NCBI GenBank assembly: GCA_030151635.1
Contig: JASLDF010000201.1
Location: 1-24,455 of the forward strand
Length of the DNA: 24,455 nucleotides
From: Bacteroides sp.
GTDB taxonomy: Bacteria > Bacteroidota > Bacteroidia > Bacteroidales > Bacteroidaceae
Direction of reading: 5' to 3'
A program made the translations under genes and the position numbers. Of the stretch, positions 1 through 6,786 are shown piece by piece. The notes under the pieces were generated by a model. That model saw nothing but the letters and a program-made list of their open reading frames with translations, had not been told where the DNA came from and did no database searches. Every line of letters begins with the position of its first letter. The first letter of the stretch is position 1.

Positions 1-366
1 ACCCAAGTATTTTGCAGTAGCACCAGTTGAAATAATGATTGTATCTGCTTCGATTACTTTCTCATCATCAATAGTTACTTTATATGGAGCTTTACTTAAA
101 TCTGTTTTAGTTACCATTCCGTAACGAATATCAGCACCAAAACGTAAAGCTTGTTTTTTCAAATCTTCCATCAACTCTGGGCCAGTAATACCCTCTGGGT
201 AACCAGGGAAGTTTTCCACTTCTGTAGTTGTTGTTAATTGTCCACCTGGTGTCATTCCTTCATATAGTACAGGATTTAAATTAGCACGACCAGTGTAAAT
301 TGCTGAAGTGTATCCAGCAGGACCAGAACCTATAATTAAGCATCTTACTCTTTCGATATCAGCCAT
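1..366 (-). CDS. trxB: Thioredoxin reductase, N-terminal part (cut by window edge)
   Basis: Thioredoxin reductase is a cytoplasmic FAD enzyme that passes electrons from NADPH to thioredoxin. The visible 122 residues start MADIERVRCLIIGSGPAGYT. The GSGPAG dinucleotide-binding loop lies at residues 13-18, followed by the TrxB-like stretches PGGQLTTTTEVENFPGYPEG and TIIISTGA. The ATG is at 364-366 on the reverse strand. The frame is open to base 1, so the NADPH domain and the redox CxxC lie outside the window. It is the last visible gene of a ftsK, lolA-like, trxB run and follows the lolA-like gene by 41 bases. No separate promoter box is obvious in that gap, so co-transcription is inferred. Family identity is certain; electron-donor preference cannot be read from this part. 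Confidence 0.95.
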   Translation of the reverse strand, partial: MADIERVRCLIIGSGPAGYTSAIYTGRANLNPVLYEGMTPGGQLTTTTEVENFPGYPEGITGPELMEDLKKQALRFGADIRYGMVTKTDLSKAPYKVTIDDEKVIEADTIIISTGATAKYLG

Positions 367-407
367 AGTTTTTATTGTTTATATATCGTTATAAATTTAT
401 TTAATTA

Positions 408-1052
408 TCAACGTAAATCAATCACATCTACATTCGGATATGCCTTTTCATTAAAGACAAATATATTTGGAGACAGATTTTTGTTTACTCGAACCAATTC
501 AATATTAATATGAATGGTGTCGCCATTACTACGAACAATATCAATCGTATGAGGTTCATTCGTTTTGGCATTTATCCATAAAGTTAACTTTTGTAAGTCA
601 TTTTTATTAGAAGAAGCCTCAAGAACAATCTCAGCAAATGAAACACCATCAATTTGTTTTTCACTCAACAAATAATAAGAATACCCTTTCTTGTATAACT
701 TCAGCAAAGCATACGGATTAATTTCAATTAACTCTTCGGGGGTAGGCTCAGTAATATTCACCTCTTCCGAATCATAAATTAAACTCCATTGCGTTTTCCC
801 ATCAAACCAGGTTTTCATTTGCTCCGTTTCACAAGTAAATTTATCATCCTTAAAAATTAAAGACCCTTCACTCATGCCTTGAAGCTGATCACCCATGTAG
901 GTCAAAGCTGAAAATTTCACACCATATCCCTCCCCATTTCTAGCTTTGTCAGCAACACGGTCTAAAATAACACGTGCCTGTTTGCTGTTCTTTTGAGCAA
1001 AAAGTGGGAAAAACAAAAGCGTTCCTACAAGTAATAAAAGTGTTCTTTTCAT
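408..1052 (-). CDS. LolA-like periplasmic lipoprotein chaperone
   Basis: This 214-residue protein starts with a Sec-type signal peptide (MKRTLLLLVGTLLFFPLFAQ, cleavage near residue 20). The rest looks like the LolA/LolB beta-fold: alternating polar and hydrophobic strands, the segment SEGSLIFKDDKFTCETEQMKT cut short here as GSLIFKDDKF, then DGKTQWSLI and a strand-rich C-terminus ending DVIDLR. LolA carries lipoproteins across the periplasm from the LolCDE exporter to the outer membrane. Bacteroidales lolA-like genes commonly sit just downstream of ftsK, as here (26-base gap), with trxB following. Sequence divergence from proteobacterial LolA is large, so the assignment rests on length, signal peptide, fold-like pattern and neighbourhood. 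No lipobox is present, which fits a soluble carrier rather than LolB. Confidence 0.8.
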   Translation of the reverse strand: MKRTLLLLVGTLLFFPLFAQKNSKQARVILDRVADKARNGEGYGVKFSALTYMGDQLQGMSEGSLIFKDDKFTCETEQMKTWFDGKTQWSLIYDSEEVNITEPTPEELIEINPYALLKLYKKGYSYYLLSEKQIDGVSFAEIVLEASSNKNDLQKLTLWINAKTNEPHTIDIVRSNGDTIHINIELVRVNKNLSPNIFVFNEKAYPNVDVIDLR

Positions 1053-1078
1053 ATGTGTTTATTTATAACGAATATAAA

Positions 1079-3595
1079 TTAAAAATTGTTCAATAATTTT
1101 CCCAAAGCTGCTTCATCCATCACTAAAACTTGGCGTGGTTTACTACCATCAGCAGGACCAACAATACCCATTTTCTCCATTTGATCCATAATACGCCCAG
1201 CCCTATTATAGCCTATTGAGAACTTACGCTGAATCATAGAAGTAGATCCTTGTTGATTCAACACAACCATTGCAGCTGCATCTTCAAACAAAGCATCTAA
1301 ACGTGTTGTATCTACATCATCAAGATTAGCACCACTATCTTCTGGTACATACTCTGGTAACTCAAACGGACCATTAAAACTAGGTTGTTTTGCAATATAT
1401 TGTGTTATTTGCTCCACTTCTGGAGTGTCAATAAAGGCACACTGAACACGAATAGGGTCAGCACCCTGCAAGAATAACATATCACCCTTACCAATCAATT
1501 GATTTGCACCCGGTCTATCTAGAATTGTTCTAGAGTCCATCATCGAGGAAACTCTGAAAGCCACACGAGCGGGGAAGTTGGCTTTAATTGTTCCCGTAAT
1601 GATATTAGTTGTTGGTCGTTGGGTCGCAATAATCATATGTATACCTACCGCACGAGCCAGCTGAGCAATACGTGCAATTGGTAGCTCAATTTCTTTACCC
1701 GCAGTCATTATCAAATCACCAAACTCATCAATAACCACTACGATATATGGCATATAATCATGCCCCTTGTTAGGATTCAATCGTCTGTTGATAAACTTCT
1801 CGTTATATTCCTTAATGTTTCTAACTTTTGCATCTTTCAACAAATCGTATCGCCTATCCATTAATGTACAAACAGAATTTAAAGTATGAACTACCTTAGT
1901 TACATCCGTTATAATAGCCTCCTCGGCATCAGGAATTTGAGCCAAATAATGATCACGGATTGCTGAATAGATACTAAACTCCACTTTCTTAGGATCAATT
2001 AAGACAAACTTCAACTCTGAAGGATGTTTCTTATAAAGCAATGAAGTAATGATTGCATTCAAACCTACAGATTTACCTTGCCCGGTAGCACCAGCAACAA
2101 GGACATGTGGCATCTTACAAAGGTCCACTACAAAAACATCGTTTGTTATGGTTTTACCAAATGCGATGGGTAAATCATACTTTGCAGTTTGGAATTTAGT
2201 ACTTCCTATTATTGAACGACCCGATACAATTTTAGGATTCGCGTTCGGCACCTCAATACCAATAGTCCCTTTTCCCGGAATAGGAGCAATAATACGAATA
2301 CCCAAAGCTGCTAAACTTAAAGCGATATCATCTTCAAGCCCCCTTATCTTGGAAATACGAACCCCTTGTACTGGAGTTATTTCATACAACGTAGCTGTTG
2401 GACCAACCGTAGCTTTAATTGTTTTTATTTCAATACCAAAACTCTTAAGCGTAGAAATAATCTTTTGCTTATTCATGTTTTGTTCTTCTTCATTAATGGT
2501 TGGTTCAGCACTTCCATAATCCGTCATCAAATCCAAAGTTGGGAAACGATAGTTCGACAAACTTAATTTAGGATTGTAGGGCTGTTCTAAATCGCCTTGA
2601 TACAGTTCATCCTTTTTAGCTTCAATAGAAAAATCTGGTTCTCCATCATTTTTAGAATCACTATCATCATTTAGTTTTCTACCTTCTGCAATCGAAAAAC
2701 TATCATTTATATCCTCTTCAGGCTCCTCTTCAATGTCATTATCATTTTCGAAATTACTATTCGGTTCATCACTATCAGTATATCCAAAATCTACGACCAG
2801 TTCATCCTCTTTGGGAGCATCTTCACTTAAATCAACAACAGTCTGTTCCATTTCTGGTAGTATGGATACCTCATCAGCATCATCTTCTTCAACAACTTCA
2901 TTAATTGACTCCTCTGCCTCATCAATTATCTTTTCTTTCTTATTTCTTTTAAAGCTCATTTTAGGAAGAAATTCTAAACGAAAAGCCGAACGAATCCAAT
3001 CAATACAACGAGCACTAAAGTAAATCGAAATACTCAACCCATAAAGTACAATAATCATTATTACCCCTACTTTACCAACTTGATGCTCTAACCAAAGGCT
3101 CACACCATAACCATAAAGCCCCCCCAAATAGATAAAGCTATTTTCATAGAACGGCATAAAAACATATGCCAGGAATAAAGATCCCCAGGTTAAAAGTAGA
3201 AAAGAGCCGATAAACCATTTCCATAGATTAATATTGAGCGATACACGCATTAAACGTAGACCTAATACACCTAAGAATATTACCACTGCAATAGAGGCTG
3301 CACCAAAAGTTCTATTCACTAAATAATTAGCCATTTGAGCTCCTCGTAGACCACCTGCATTATGAATTTCTGCCGAATCATTTGATGCAATATCTGTAGC
3401 AGACTCTAACATAGACTGATCTTCCGCACCTGTAAAGAAATAAGATATATATAAAATAAACAGATACAGTGTAAATATAGTAAGTACCAACCCTATAAAA
3501 GTCGCGATCTTTTCATTTCGAAAAAAATCAGCTATGCGACTGAAAAAAGGTTTTGTTGTTGGTTTTGATTCTTTTTTCTCTTTTTTAGAAGACAT
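1079..3595 (-). CDS. ftsK: DNA translocase FtsK/SpoIIIE
   Basis: FtsK is the septum-anchored ATP-driven DNA pump that clears and aligns chromosome termini during division. The 838-residue protein has a membrane N-terminus with four predicted helices (about residues 32-54, 97-117, 125-147 and 173-197). A low-complexity, strongly acidic linker follows (about 222-335). The motor has Walker A AGATGQGKS at 501-509 and Walker B VVVIDEFGDL at 619-628. The C-terminus (about 765-838) is a winged-helix gamma domain (SMIQRKFSIGYNRAGRIMDQ) of the type that reads the polar DNA guide sequence. Length and domain order are those of a full Bacteroidota FtsK. It heads the operon with the lolA-like gene and trxB. 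A TACTTTTG box about 32 bases upstream of the ATG is the likely promoter. No frame break is seen. Confidence 0.97.
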   Translation of the reverse strand: MSSKKEKKESKPTTKPFFSRIADFFRNEKIATFIGLVLTIFTLYLFILYISYFFTGAEDQSMLESATDIASNDSAEIHNAGGLRGAQMANYLVNRTFGAASIAVVIFLGVLGLRLMRVSLNINLWKWFIGSFLLLTWGSLFLAYVFMPFYENSFIYLGGLYGYGVSLWLEHQVGKVGVIMIIVLYGLSISIYFSARCIDWIRSAFRLEFLPKMSFKRNKKEKIIDEAEESINEVVEEDDADEVSILPEMEQTVVDLSEDAPKEDELVVDFGYTDSDEPNSNFENDNDIEEEPEEDINDSFSIAEGRKLNDDSDSKNDGEPDFSIEAKKDELYQGDLEQPYNPKLSLSNYRFPTLDLMTDYGSAEPTINEEEQNMNKQKIISTLKSFGIEIKTIKATVGPTATLYEITPVQGVRISKIRGLEDDIALSLAALGIRIIAPIPGKGTIGIEVPNANPKIVSGRSIIGSTKFQTAKYDLPIAFGKTITNDVFVVDLCKMPHVLVAGATGQGKSVGLNAIITSLLYKKHPSELKFVLIDPKKVEFSIYSAIRDHYLAQIPDAEEAIITDVTKVVHTLNSVCTLMDRRYDLLKDAKVRNIKEYNEKFINRRLNPNKGHDYMPYIVVVIDEFGDLIMTAGKEIELPIARIAQLARAVGIHMIIATQRPTTNIITGTIKANFPARVAFRVSSMMDSRTILDRPGANQLIGKGDMLFLQGADPIRVQCAFIDTPEVEQITQYIAKQPSFNGPFELPEYVPEDSGANLDDVDTTRLDALFEDAAAMVVLNQQGSTSMIQRKFSIGYNRAGRIMDQMEKMGIVGPADGSKPRQVLVMDEAALGKLLNNF

Positions 3596-3626
3596 TGTAA
3601 TGAGGTATTTGAATATTAATGTACAA

Positions 3627-3634
3627 CAAAAGTA
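3627..3634 (-). promoter_or_regulatory. Candidate -7 box of the ftsK promoter
   Basis: The reverse strand reads TACTTTTG, an exact match to the Bacteroides -7 consensus TAnnTTTG. It would start transcription around 3620, about 25 bases upstream of the ftsK ATG. No convincing TTTG -33 element is seen at the usual distance, so this is a one-box call. Confidence 0.5.
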
Positions 3635-3794
3635 AGAAATTATTAATGAGATTCTTTATTTAGACTTAAACAAAATATTCAAATCAATCGATGGCTTCAA
3701 ATTGGCATAAAGCAACAATGATAAAACTCTTAAAAACAACAAAAGCCGCATTAACTTTATGAAGTAAGCTGAGCTTTGCATCATTACTTTTTCG

Positions 3795-3802
3795 TACATT
3801 TG
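3795..3802 (+). promoter_or_regulatory. Candidate promoter of the DUF5063 gene
   Basis: TACATTTG matches the TAnnTTTG -7 consensus exactly and lies 26 bases before the ATG at 3829. A TTTG at 3775-3778 could be the -33 element, but the 16-base spacer is shorter than the usual 19-21. An AAGGAG at 3821-3826 resembles a Shine-Dalgarno sequence but is only two bases from the ATG, so it is probably not a strong ribosome site. Confidence 0.6.
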
Positions 3803-3828
3803 CAAACAAAACAAGTTTATAAGGAGTA

Positions 3829-4407
3829 ATGAAAACAGAGAATAAAGTAATTTTTAATGCCAACACAATCGAATTTGTTACTGTTGCGGCAGAAACATGC
3901 GGTTTTTTCGAGCATGCTGAGAGTCTAGAAAAAGATGAATTTGTGGATAAGTCTTTAAAAATTCTACCTTTATTATACCTAAAAGCACAATTATTACCTA
4001 AGTGTGAATTTATTGGCGATGGCTTCTTAGAGAACTATGTATCAGAAGAGACTTACGAAATTCTAAGAATGAATGTAGCTCACCTTTTGGCAGATAAAGA
4101 CGACTATCTAGAAGTATTCCTTCCTGATATGCAATATAGCGATACACCCTTAAAGAAATGTATTTCGGAAGACATTGCAGATATCTATCAAGATCTTAAA
4201 GACTTTATCTTTGTTTTTCAATTGGGTCTAGATGAAACCATGAACGATGCTTTAGTTCGATGCAAACAGAACTTTGAATCTTTTTGGGGACAACGCTTAG
4301 TAAATACACTAAGAGCCCTTCATAATGTAAAATACGACACTACAAATAGTCAAGATAACGACGACCTCTTCGATGACGAATCAGGTTACAATTCATCGTT
4401 ATATTGA
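3829..4407 (+). CDS. DUF5063 domain protein
   Basis: This 192-residue soluble protein has no signal peptide and no membrane segment. It begins MKTENKVIFNANTIEFVTVA and contains LKILPLLYLKAQLLP near residues 44-58, which fits the all-helical DUF5063 family of Bacteroidota. The C-terminus is very acidic (repeated Asp around residues 177-186). No catalytic motif is recognisable and the biochemical role is unknown. It is the first gene of a plus-strand run with a DEDDy exonuclease and an rRNA methyltransferase. I recall the same order from other Bacteroidales, which hints at an RNA-related job; that is inference. Its own TACATTTG promoter box lies just upstream. The stop is 16 bases before the preferred exonuclease start. 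Confidence 0.85.
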   Translation: MKTENKVIFNANTIEFVTVAAETCGFFEHAESLEKDEFVDKSLKILPLLYLKAQLLPKCEFIGDGFLENYVSEETYEILRMNVAHLLADKDDYLEVFLPDMQYSDTPLKKCISEDIADIYQDLKDFIFVFQLGLDETMNDALVRCKQNFESFWGQRLVNTLRALHNVKYDTTNSQDNDDLFDDESGYNSSLY

Positions 4408-4423
4408 TCATAACACGAATGTG

Positions 4424-5050
4424 ATGATTATACAAAACAGTATTTCTAAGGAACAACTAAAACAACTTCCACAAGTAAAATATAACGGCGCAATACAAGT
4501 TATTCAAACCAAAGCTGCTGCAATTAAAGCACTTCAATATTTGAATAGCCAATCTGTACTTGGTATTGACAGTGAAACTAGACCTGCCTTTGTTAAAGGA
4601 CGATCATACAAAGTAGCACTACTACAAATATCATCTCAAGAAATCTGTTATTTATTTAGAATAAACAAATTAGGGCTTATACAAGAGTTAATTGACTTGT
4701 TAGAAAATCCCAACATACTTAAAATAGGATTGTCTTTAAAAGACGATTTTATGATGCTTAAGAAACGAGCTGCATTTAAACAAGAAGGTTGCATTGATTT
4801 ACAAGACTACGTAAGACCTTTTGGTATTAAAGATCGTAGTTTACAAAAAATTTACGCAATTCTGTTTAAAGAGAAGATTTCTAAAGCTCAACGTTTGTCA
4901 AACTGGGAAGCTACAGAATTAACCGACCCGCAACAAAAATATGCAGCAATTGATGCTTGGAGCTGTGTTAAGATCTACAATTTTTTAGAAGATCTTAAAA
5001 AAACTGGCAACTACGAAATAGCCGTAACTCCAGAAGAAGAAACAAAATAG
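4424..5050 (+). CDS. DEDDy 3'-5' exonuclease (RNase D/WRN-type fold)
   Basis: This single-domain DnaQ-like 3'-5' exonuclease has 208 residues from the chosen start. The four acidic metal ligands and the tyrosine are all present: D49 and E51 in GIDSETRP (ExoI), D107/D108 in GLSLKDDFMML (ExoII), and Y173 and D177 in YAAIDAW (ExoIII). An active enzyme trimming RNA or DNA 3' ends in the cytoplasm is therefore expected. It lacks the HRDC domain of true RNase D, so the substrate is uncertain. An upstream ATG at 4373 would add 17 residues and overlap the DUF5063 gene by 35 bases. I prefer 4424 (MIIQNSISKEQLKQLP), which clears the upstream stop and puts the conserved core about 20 residues from the start. 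The rlmI-like gene follows after 28 bases. Confidence 0.9.
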   Translation: MIIQNSISKEQLKQLPQVKYNGAIQVIQTKAAAIKALQYLNSQSVLGIDSETRPAFVKGRSYKVALLQISSQEICYLFRINKLGLIQELIDLLENPNILKIGLSLKDDFMMLKKRAAFKQEGCIDLQDYVRPFGIKDRSLQKIYAILFKEKISKAQRLSNWEATELTDPQQKYAAIDAWSCVKIYNFLEDLKKTGNYEIAVTPEEETK

Positions 5051-5078
5051 AAAAGTTATTATTACACGAATATATAAT

Positions 5079-6266
5079 ATGGCGAATCATAAAGTTTATT
5101 TAAAAGCGAAAAAGGAACAATCATTGTATCGTTTTCACCCTTGGATTTTCTCTGGAGCAATTGCAAAATTTGAGACAGACCCAGAAGAAGGTGATTTAGT
5201 GGACGTCTATACGACTAATAAAGAGTTCATTGCAAGAGGACATTATCAAATTGGTAGTATTGCCGTACGAGTTTTAAGTTTCGACGAGAACGAAATTATT
5301 GACAATTCTTATTGGGAAAAAAGAATTTCAACTGCCTACGAAATGCGCAAAGCTATTGGTTTAGCCAACAACCCAGAGAATAACACATATCGCTTAATTC
5401 ATGGAGAAGGAGATTTCCTACCAGGACTTATTGTTGATGTGTATAATGAAACTGCAGTAGTTCAAGCACACTCGGTAGGTATGCACTTTTCTCGCATGAT
5501 TATTGCAGAAACAATTATTAAAGTGATGCAAGGTGTTGTCAAAAACATCTACTACAAATCGGAAACTACCCTTCCGTTCAAAGCAAACCTTGATCCTGTT
5601 GATGGATTCATTATTGGTGGCGATAAAAACAATTTCGCACTAGAAAATGGTCTAAAATTCCAAGTAGACTGGCTAAAAGGGCAAAAAACAGGATTCTTCG
5701 TTGACCAAAGAGACAACCGTGCATTATTAGAAAAATATGCGAAAGACAAATCTGTCTTAAACATGTTCTGTTATACTGGTGGGTTCTCTTTTTATGCAAT
5801 GAGAGGAAATGCTAAGCTAGTGCACTCGGTAGATAGTTCTGCTAAAGCCATTGATCTTACAAACGAAAATATTGAGCTTAATTTCCCTGGAGATAAAAGA
5901 CATGAGTCTTTTGCAGATGACGCTTTCAGATATCTAGACCGAATGGGTGGAGAATATGACTTAATTGTCTTGGACCCTCCTGCATTTGCTAAACATCGTC
6001 AAGCTTTAAGAAATGCACTTCAAGGATATCGTAAGATTAATGCAAAAGCATTTGAGAAAATTAAACCTGGTGGCATTTTGTTTACCTTCTCTTGTTCTCA
6101 AGTAGTTAGTAAAGAAGACTTTAGAACCATGGTATTCTCCGCTGCTGCAATGTCTAAACGTAAAGTTAGAATTTTGCACCAACTGACTCAACCTGCCGAC
6201 CATCCTGTAAGTATATATCATCCGGAAGGAGAATACTTAAAAGGATTGGTATTATTCGTTGAGTAA
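5079..6266 (+). CDS. rlmI: RlmI-type class I SAM-dependent rRNA (cytosine-C5) methyltransferase
   Basis: The 395-residue protein has the RlmI layout. An N-terminal PUA domain covers about residues 1-75 (VYLKAKKEQSLYRFHPWIFS), then a beta-rich linker, then a Rossmann methyltransferase domain. Key motifs are TGFFVDQRDNR at 204-214, the SAM-binding NMFCYTGGFS at 228-237, motif IV LDPPAFAK near 298-305, and FSCS with C339 as the likely catalytic cysteine of an m5C enzyme. E. coli RlmI methylates C1962 of 23S rRNA; the same target is inferred, not shown. It closes the DUF5063-exonuclease-methyltransferase run. An AT-rich inverted repeat directly follows the stop. Confidence 0.92.
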   Translation: MANHKVYLKAKKEQSLYRFHPWIFSGAIAKFETDPEEGDLVDVYTTNKEFIARGHYQIGSIAVRVLSFDENEIIDNSYWEKRISTAYEMRKAIGLANNPENNTYRLIHGEGDFLPGLIVDVYNETAVVQAHSVGMHFSRMIIAETIIKVMQGVVKNIYYKSETTLPFKANLDPVDGFIIGGDKNNFALENGLKFQVDWLKGQKTGFFVDQRDNRALLEKYAKDKSVLNMFCYTGGFSFYAMRGNAKLVHSVDSSAKAIDLTNENIELNFPGDKRHESFADDAFRYLDRMGGEYDLIVLDPPAFAKHRQALRNALQGYRKINAKAFEKIKPGGILFTFSCSQVVSKEDFRTMVFSAAAMSKRKVRILHQLTQPADHPVSIYHPEGEYLKGLVLFVE

Positions 6267-6286
6267 TTATTAAAAACTTTTAATAA
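6267..6286. repeat. Perfect 9-bp AT-rich inverted repeat after the rlmI-like gene
   Basis: TTATTAAAA at 6267-6275 is mirrored by TTTTAATAA at 6278-6286, directly after the stop codon. The two-base gap and lack of GC make it a poor intrinsic terminator. It could be a weak 3'-end hairpin or protein site, or chance in AT-rich DNA. Confidence 0.3.
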
Positions 6287-6327
6287 CGTTAAGCCGCGTT
6301 AAAGATAAGGTCTAATCCTGAATAATA

Positions 6328-6359
6328 TTTGGATTTATTTCCGATGAAGCATACATTTG
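6328..6359 (+). promoter_or_regulatory. Full two-box Bacteroides promoter driving the candidate small RNA
   Basis: TTTG at 6328-6331 (-33 element) and TACATTTG at 6352-6359 (-7 element) are separated by 20 bases, which matches the Bacteroides consensus in both boxes and spacing. No protein gene starts within 400 bases downstream, but a hairpin terminator ends at 6432. The predicted start of transcription is about 6365. Confidence 0.8.
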
Positions 6360-6364
6360 TACTG

Positions 6365-6432
6365 TGTTTTTCATGGTATTAGATTTAAGGTTAATAAAGA
6401 TTGGTTGTCGCGATGACAATCAATTTTTTTTT
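6365..6432 (+). ncRNA. Candidate small non-coding RNA (about 68 nt)
   Basis: A consensus promoter points into 68 bases that end in a textbook intrinsic terminator. The transcript would begin near 6365 with a U-rich, mostly unpaired 5' part (TTTTTCATGGTATTAG at 6369-6384, then TTAAGGTTAATAAAG). Its 3' hairpin pairs 6396-6409 with 6415-6428 and is followed by a run of T to 6432. There is no useful reading frame in the sense direction. From memory, very similar strings starting CATGGTATTAGATTTAAGG recur in Bacteroidales genomes, which would make this a member of a repeated sRNA or leader family; I cannot verify that here. The 5' end is predicted from box spacing and may be off by a few bases. 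Confidence 0.7.
6396..6432 (+). terminator. Intrinsic terminator of the small RNA
   Basis: GGTTGTC at 6403-6409 pairs with GACAATC at 6415-6421 around the loop GCGAT, with one G-U pair. AT pairs and one more G-U extend the stem outward to 14 base pairs. Nine T follow the GC-containing core (6424-6432), some of them able to pair with the preceding A-rich flank. The A-tract before and T-tract after could also allow weak termination from the other strand. Confidence 0.85.
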
Positions 6433-6681
6433 GCCCCTATCTCTCAGATTCAAACACACGCTAGACACTTCTATATCCCCTTTTTTCATCTCCCTTAGAA
6501 AAGCGTGTCTCCTTTCAAAGAGACCTCAGTCTTCATAGTAAGAGAACTCACCCTTCATTCAAAGACAAAAAACTCTTTTGGAACACAATACTTTTATTTC
6601 CACTAAAACTTATAAAGATTCGTTGATAACACCATAAATCATTTCGTTTATCGGATTGAAAAGAAATGAACCAAGTATCTG

Positions 6682-6733
6682 TTAAAATAGCCTCCATCCC
6701 TATTAAAAGAGTCATAAAACAAGGCTATTTTAA
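6682..6733. repeat. 11-bp perfect inverted repeat upstream of nupG
   Basis: TTAAAATAGCC at 6682-6692 is mirrored by GGCTATTTTAA at 6723-6733, with 30 bases between. The right arm ends nine bases before the candidate -7 box at 6743. It may be an operator for a dimeric regulator, the stem of a longer RNA fold, or the terminator of an unseen short transcript, although no T-run follows. Confidence 0.4.
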
Positions 6734-6742
6734 ATATTTGGC

Positions 6743-6750
6743 TAATTTTG
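6743..6750 (+). promoter_or_regulatory. Candidate -7 box of the nupG operon
   Basis: TAATTTTG matches TAnnTTTG and lies 36 bases before the nupG ATG, giving a leader of about 30 bases. A -33 TTTG at the right distance is missing; that region instead holds the right arm of the inverted repeat, which would fit a regulated promoter. Confidence 0.5.
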
Positions 6751-6786
6751 TAAGAACAAAAAAAAATCATTAACTAAAATCATATT

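Larger units (their letters stand above)
6433..6786. other. Non-coding stretch between the small RNA and nupG
   Basis: About 350 bases hold no convincing gene. The first 110 bases are pyrimidine-rich on the plus strand (runs such as TATCCCCTTTTTTCATCTCCC). ACACGCT near 6454 has its complement AGCGTGT near 6503, and GTCTC/GAGAC frame a small hairpin just after. A plus-strand frame of 35 codons (6666-6773) and a 32-codon minus-strand frame antisense to the small RNA look like chance. The end carries an 11-bp inverted repeat and the nupG promoter box, listed separately. Confidence 0.5.

Noticed and set aside
2049..3023. Long plus-strand frames opposite ftsK
   Set aside because: They mirror ftsK codons on the other strand, are low-complexity over the acidic linker (Ser-rich) and lack family motifs.
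3684..3866. 60-codon minus-strand frame in the ftsK/DUF5063 gap
   Set aside because: It runs antisense across the DUF5063 promoter and first codons, has no recognisable family pattern and is explained by AT-rich intergenic DNA.
6393..6491. 32-codon minus-strand frame (MKKGDIEVSS...) antisense to the small RNA
   Set aside because: It reads through the terminator hairpin and has no promoter box; I consider it a by-product of the RNA gene, although similar spurious small proteins may be annotated in relatives.
6666..6773. 35-codon plus-strand frame before nupG, basic composition
   Set aside because: It spans the inverted repeat and the nupG -7 box and has no clear ribosome site; likely chance.
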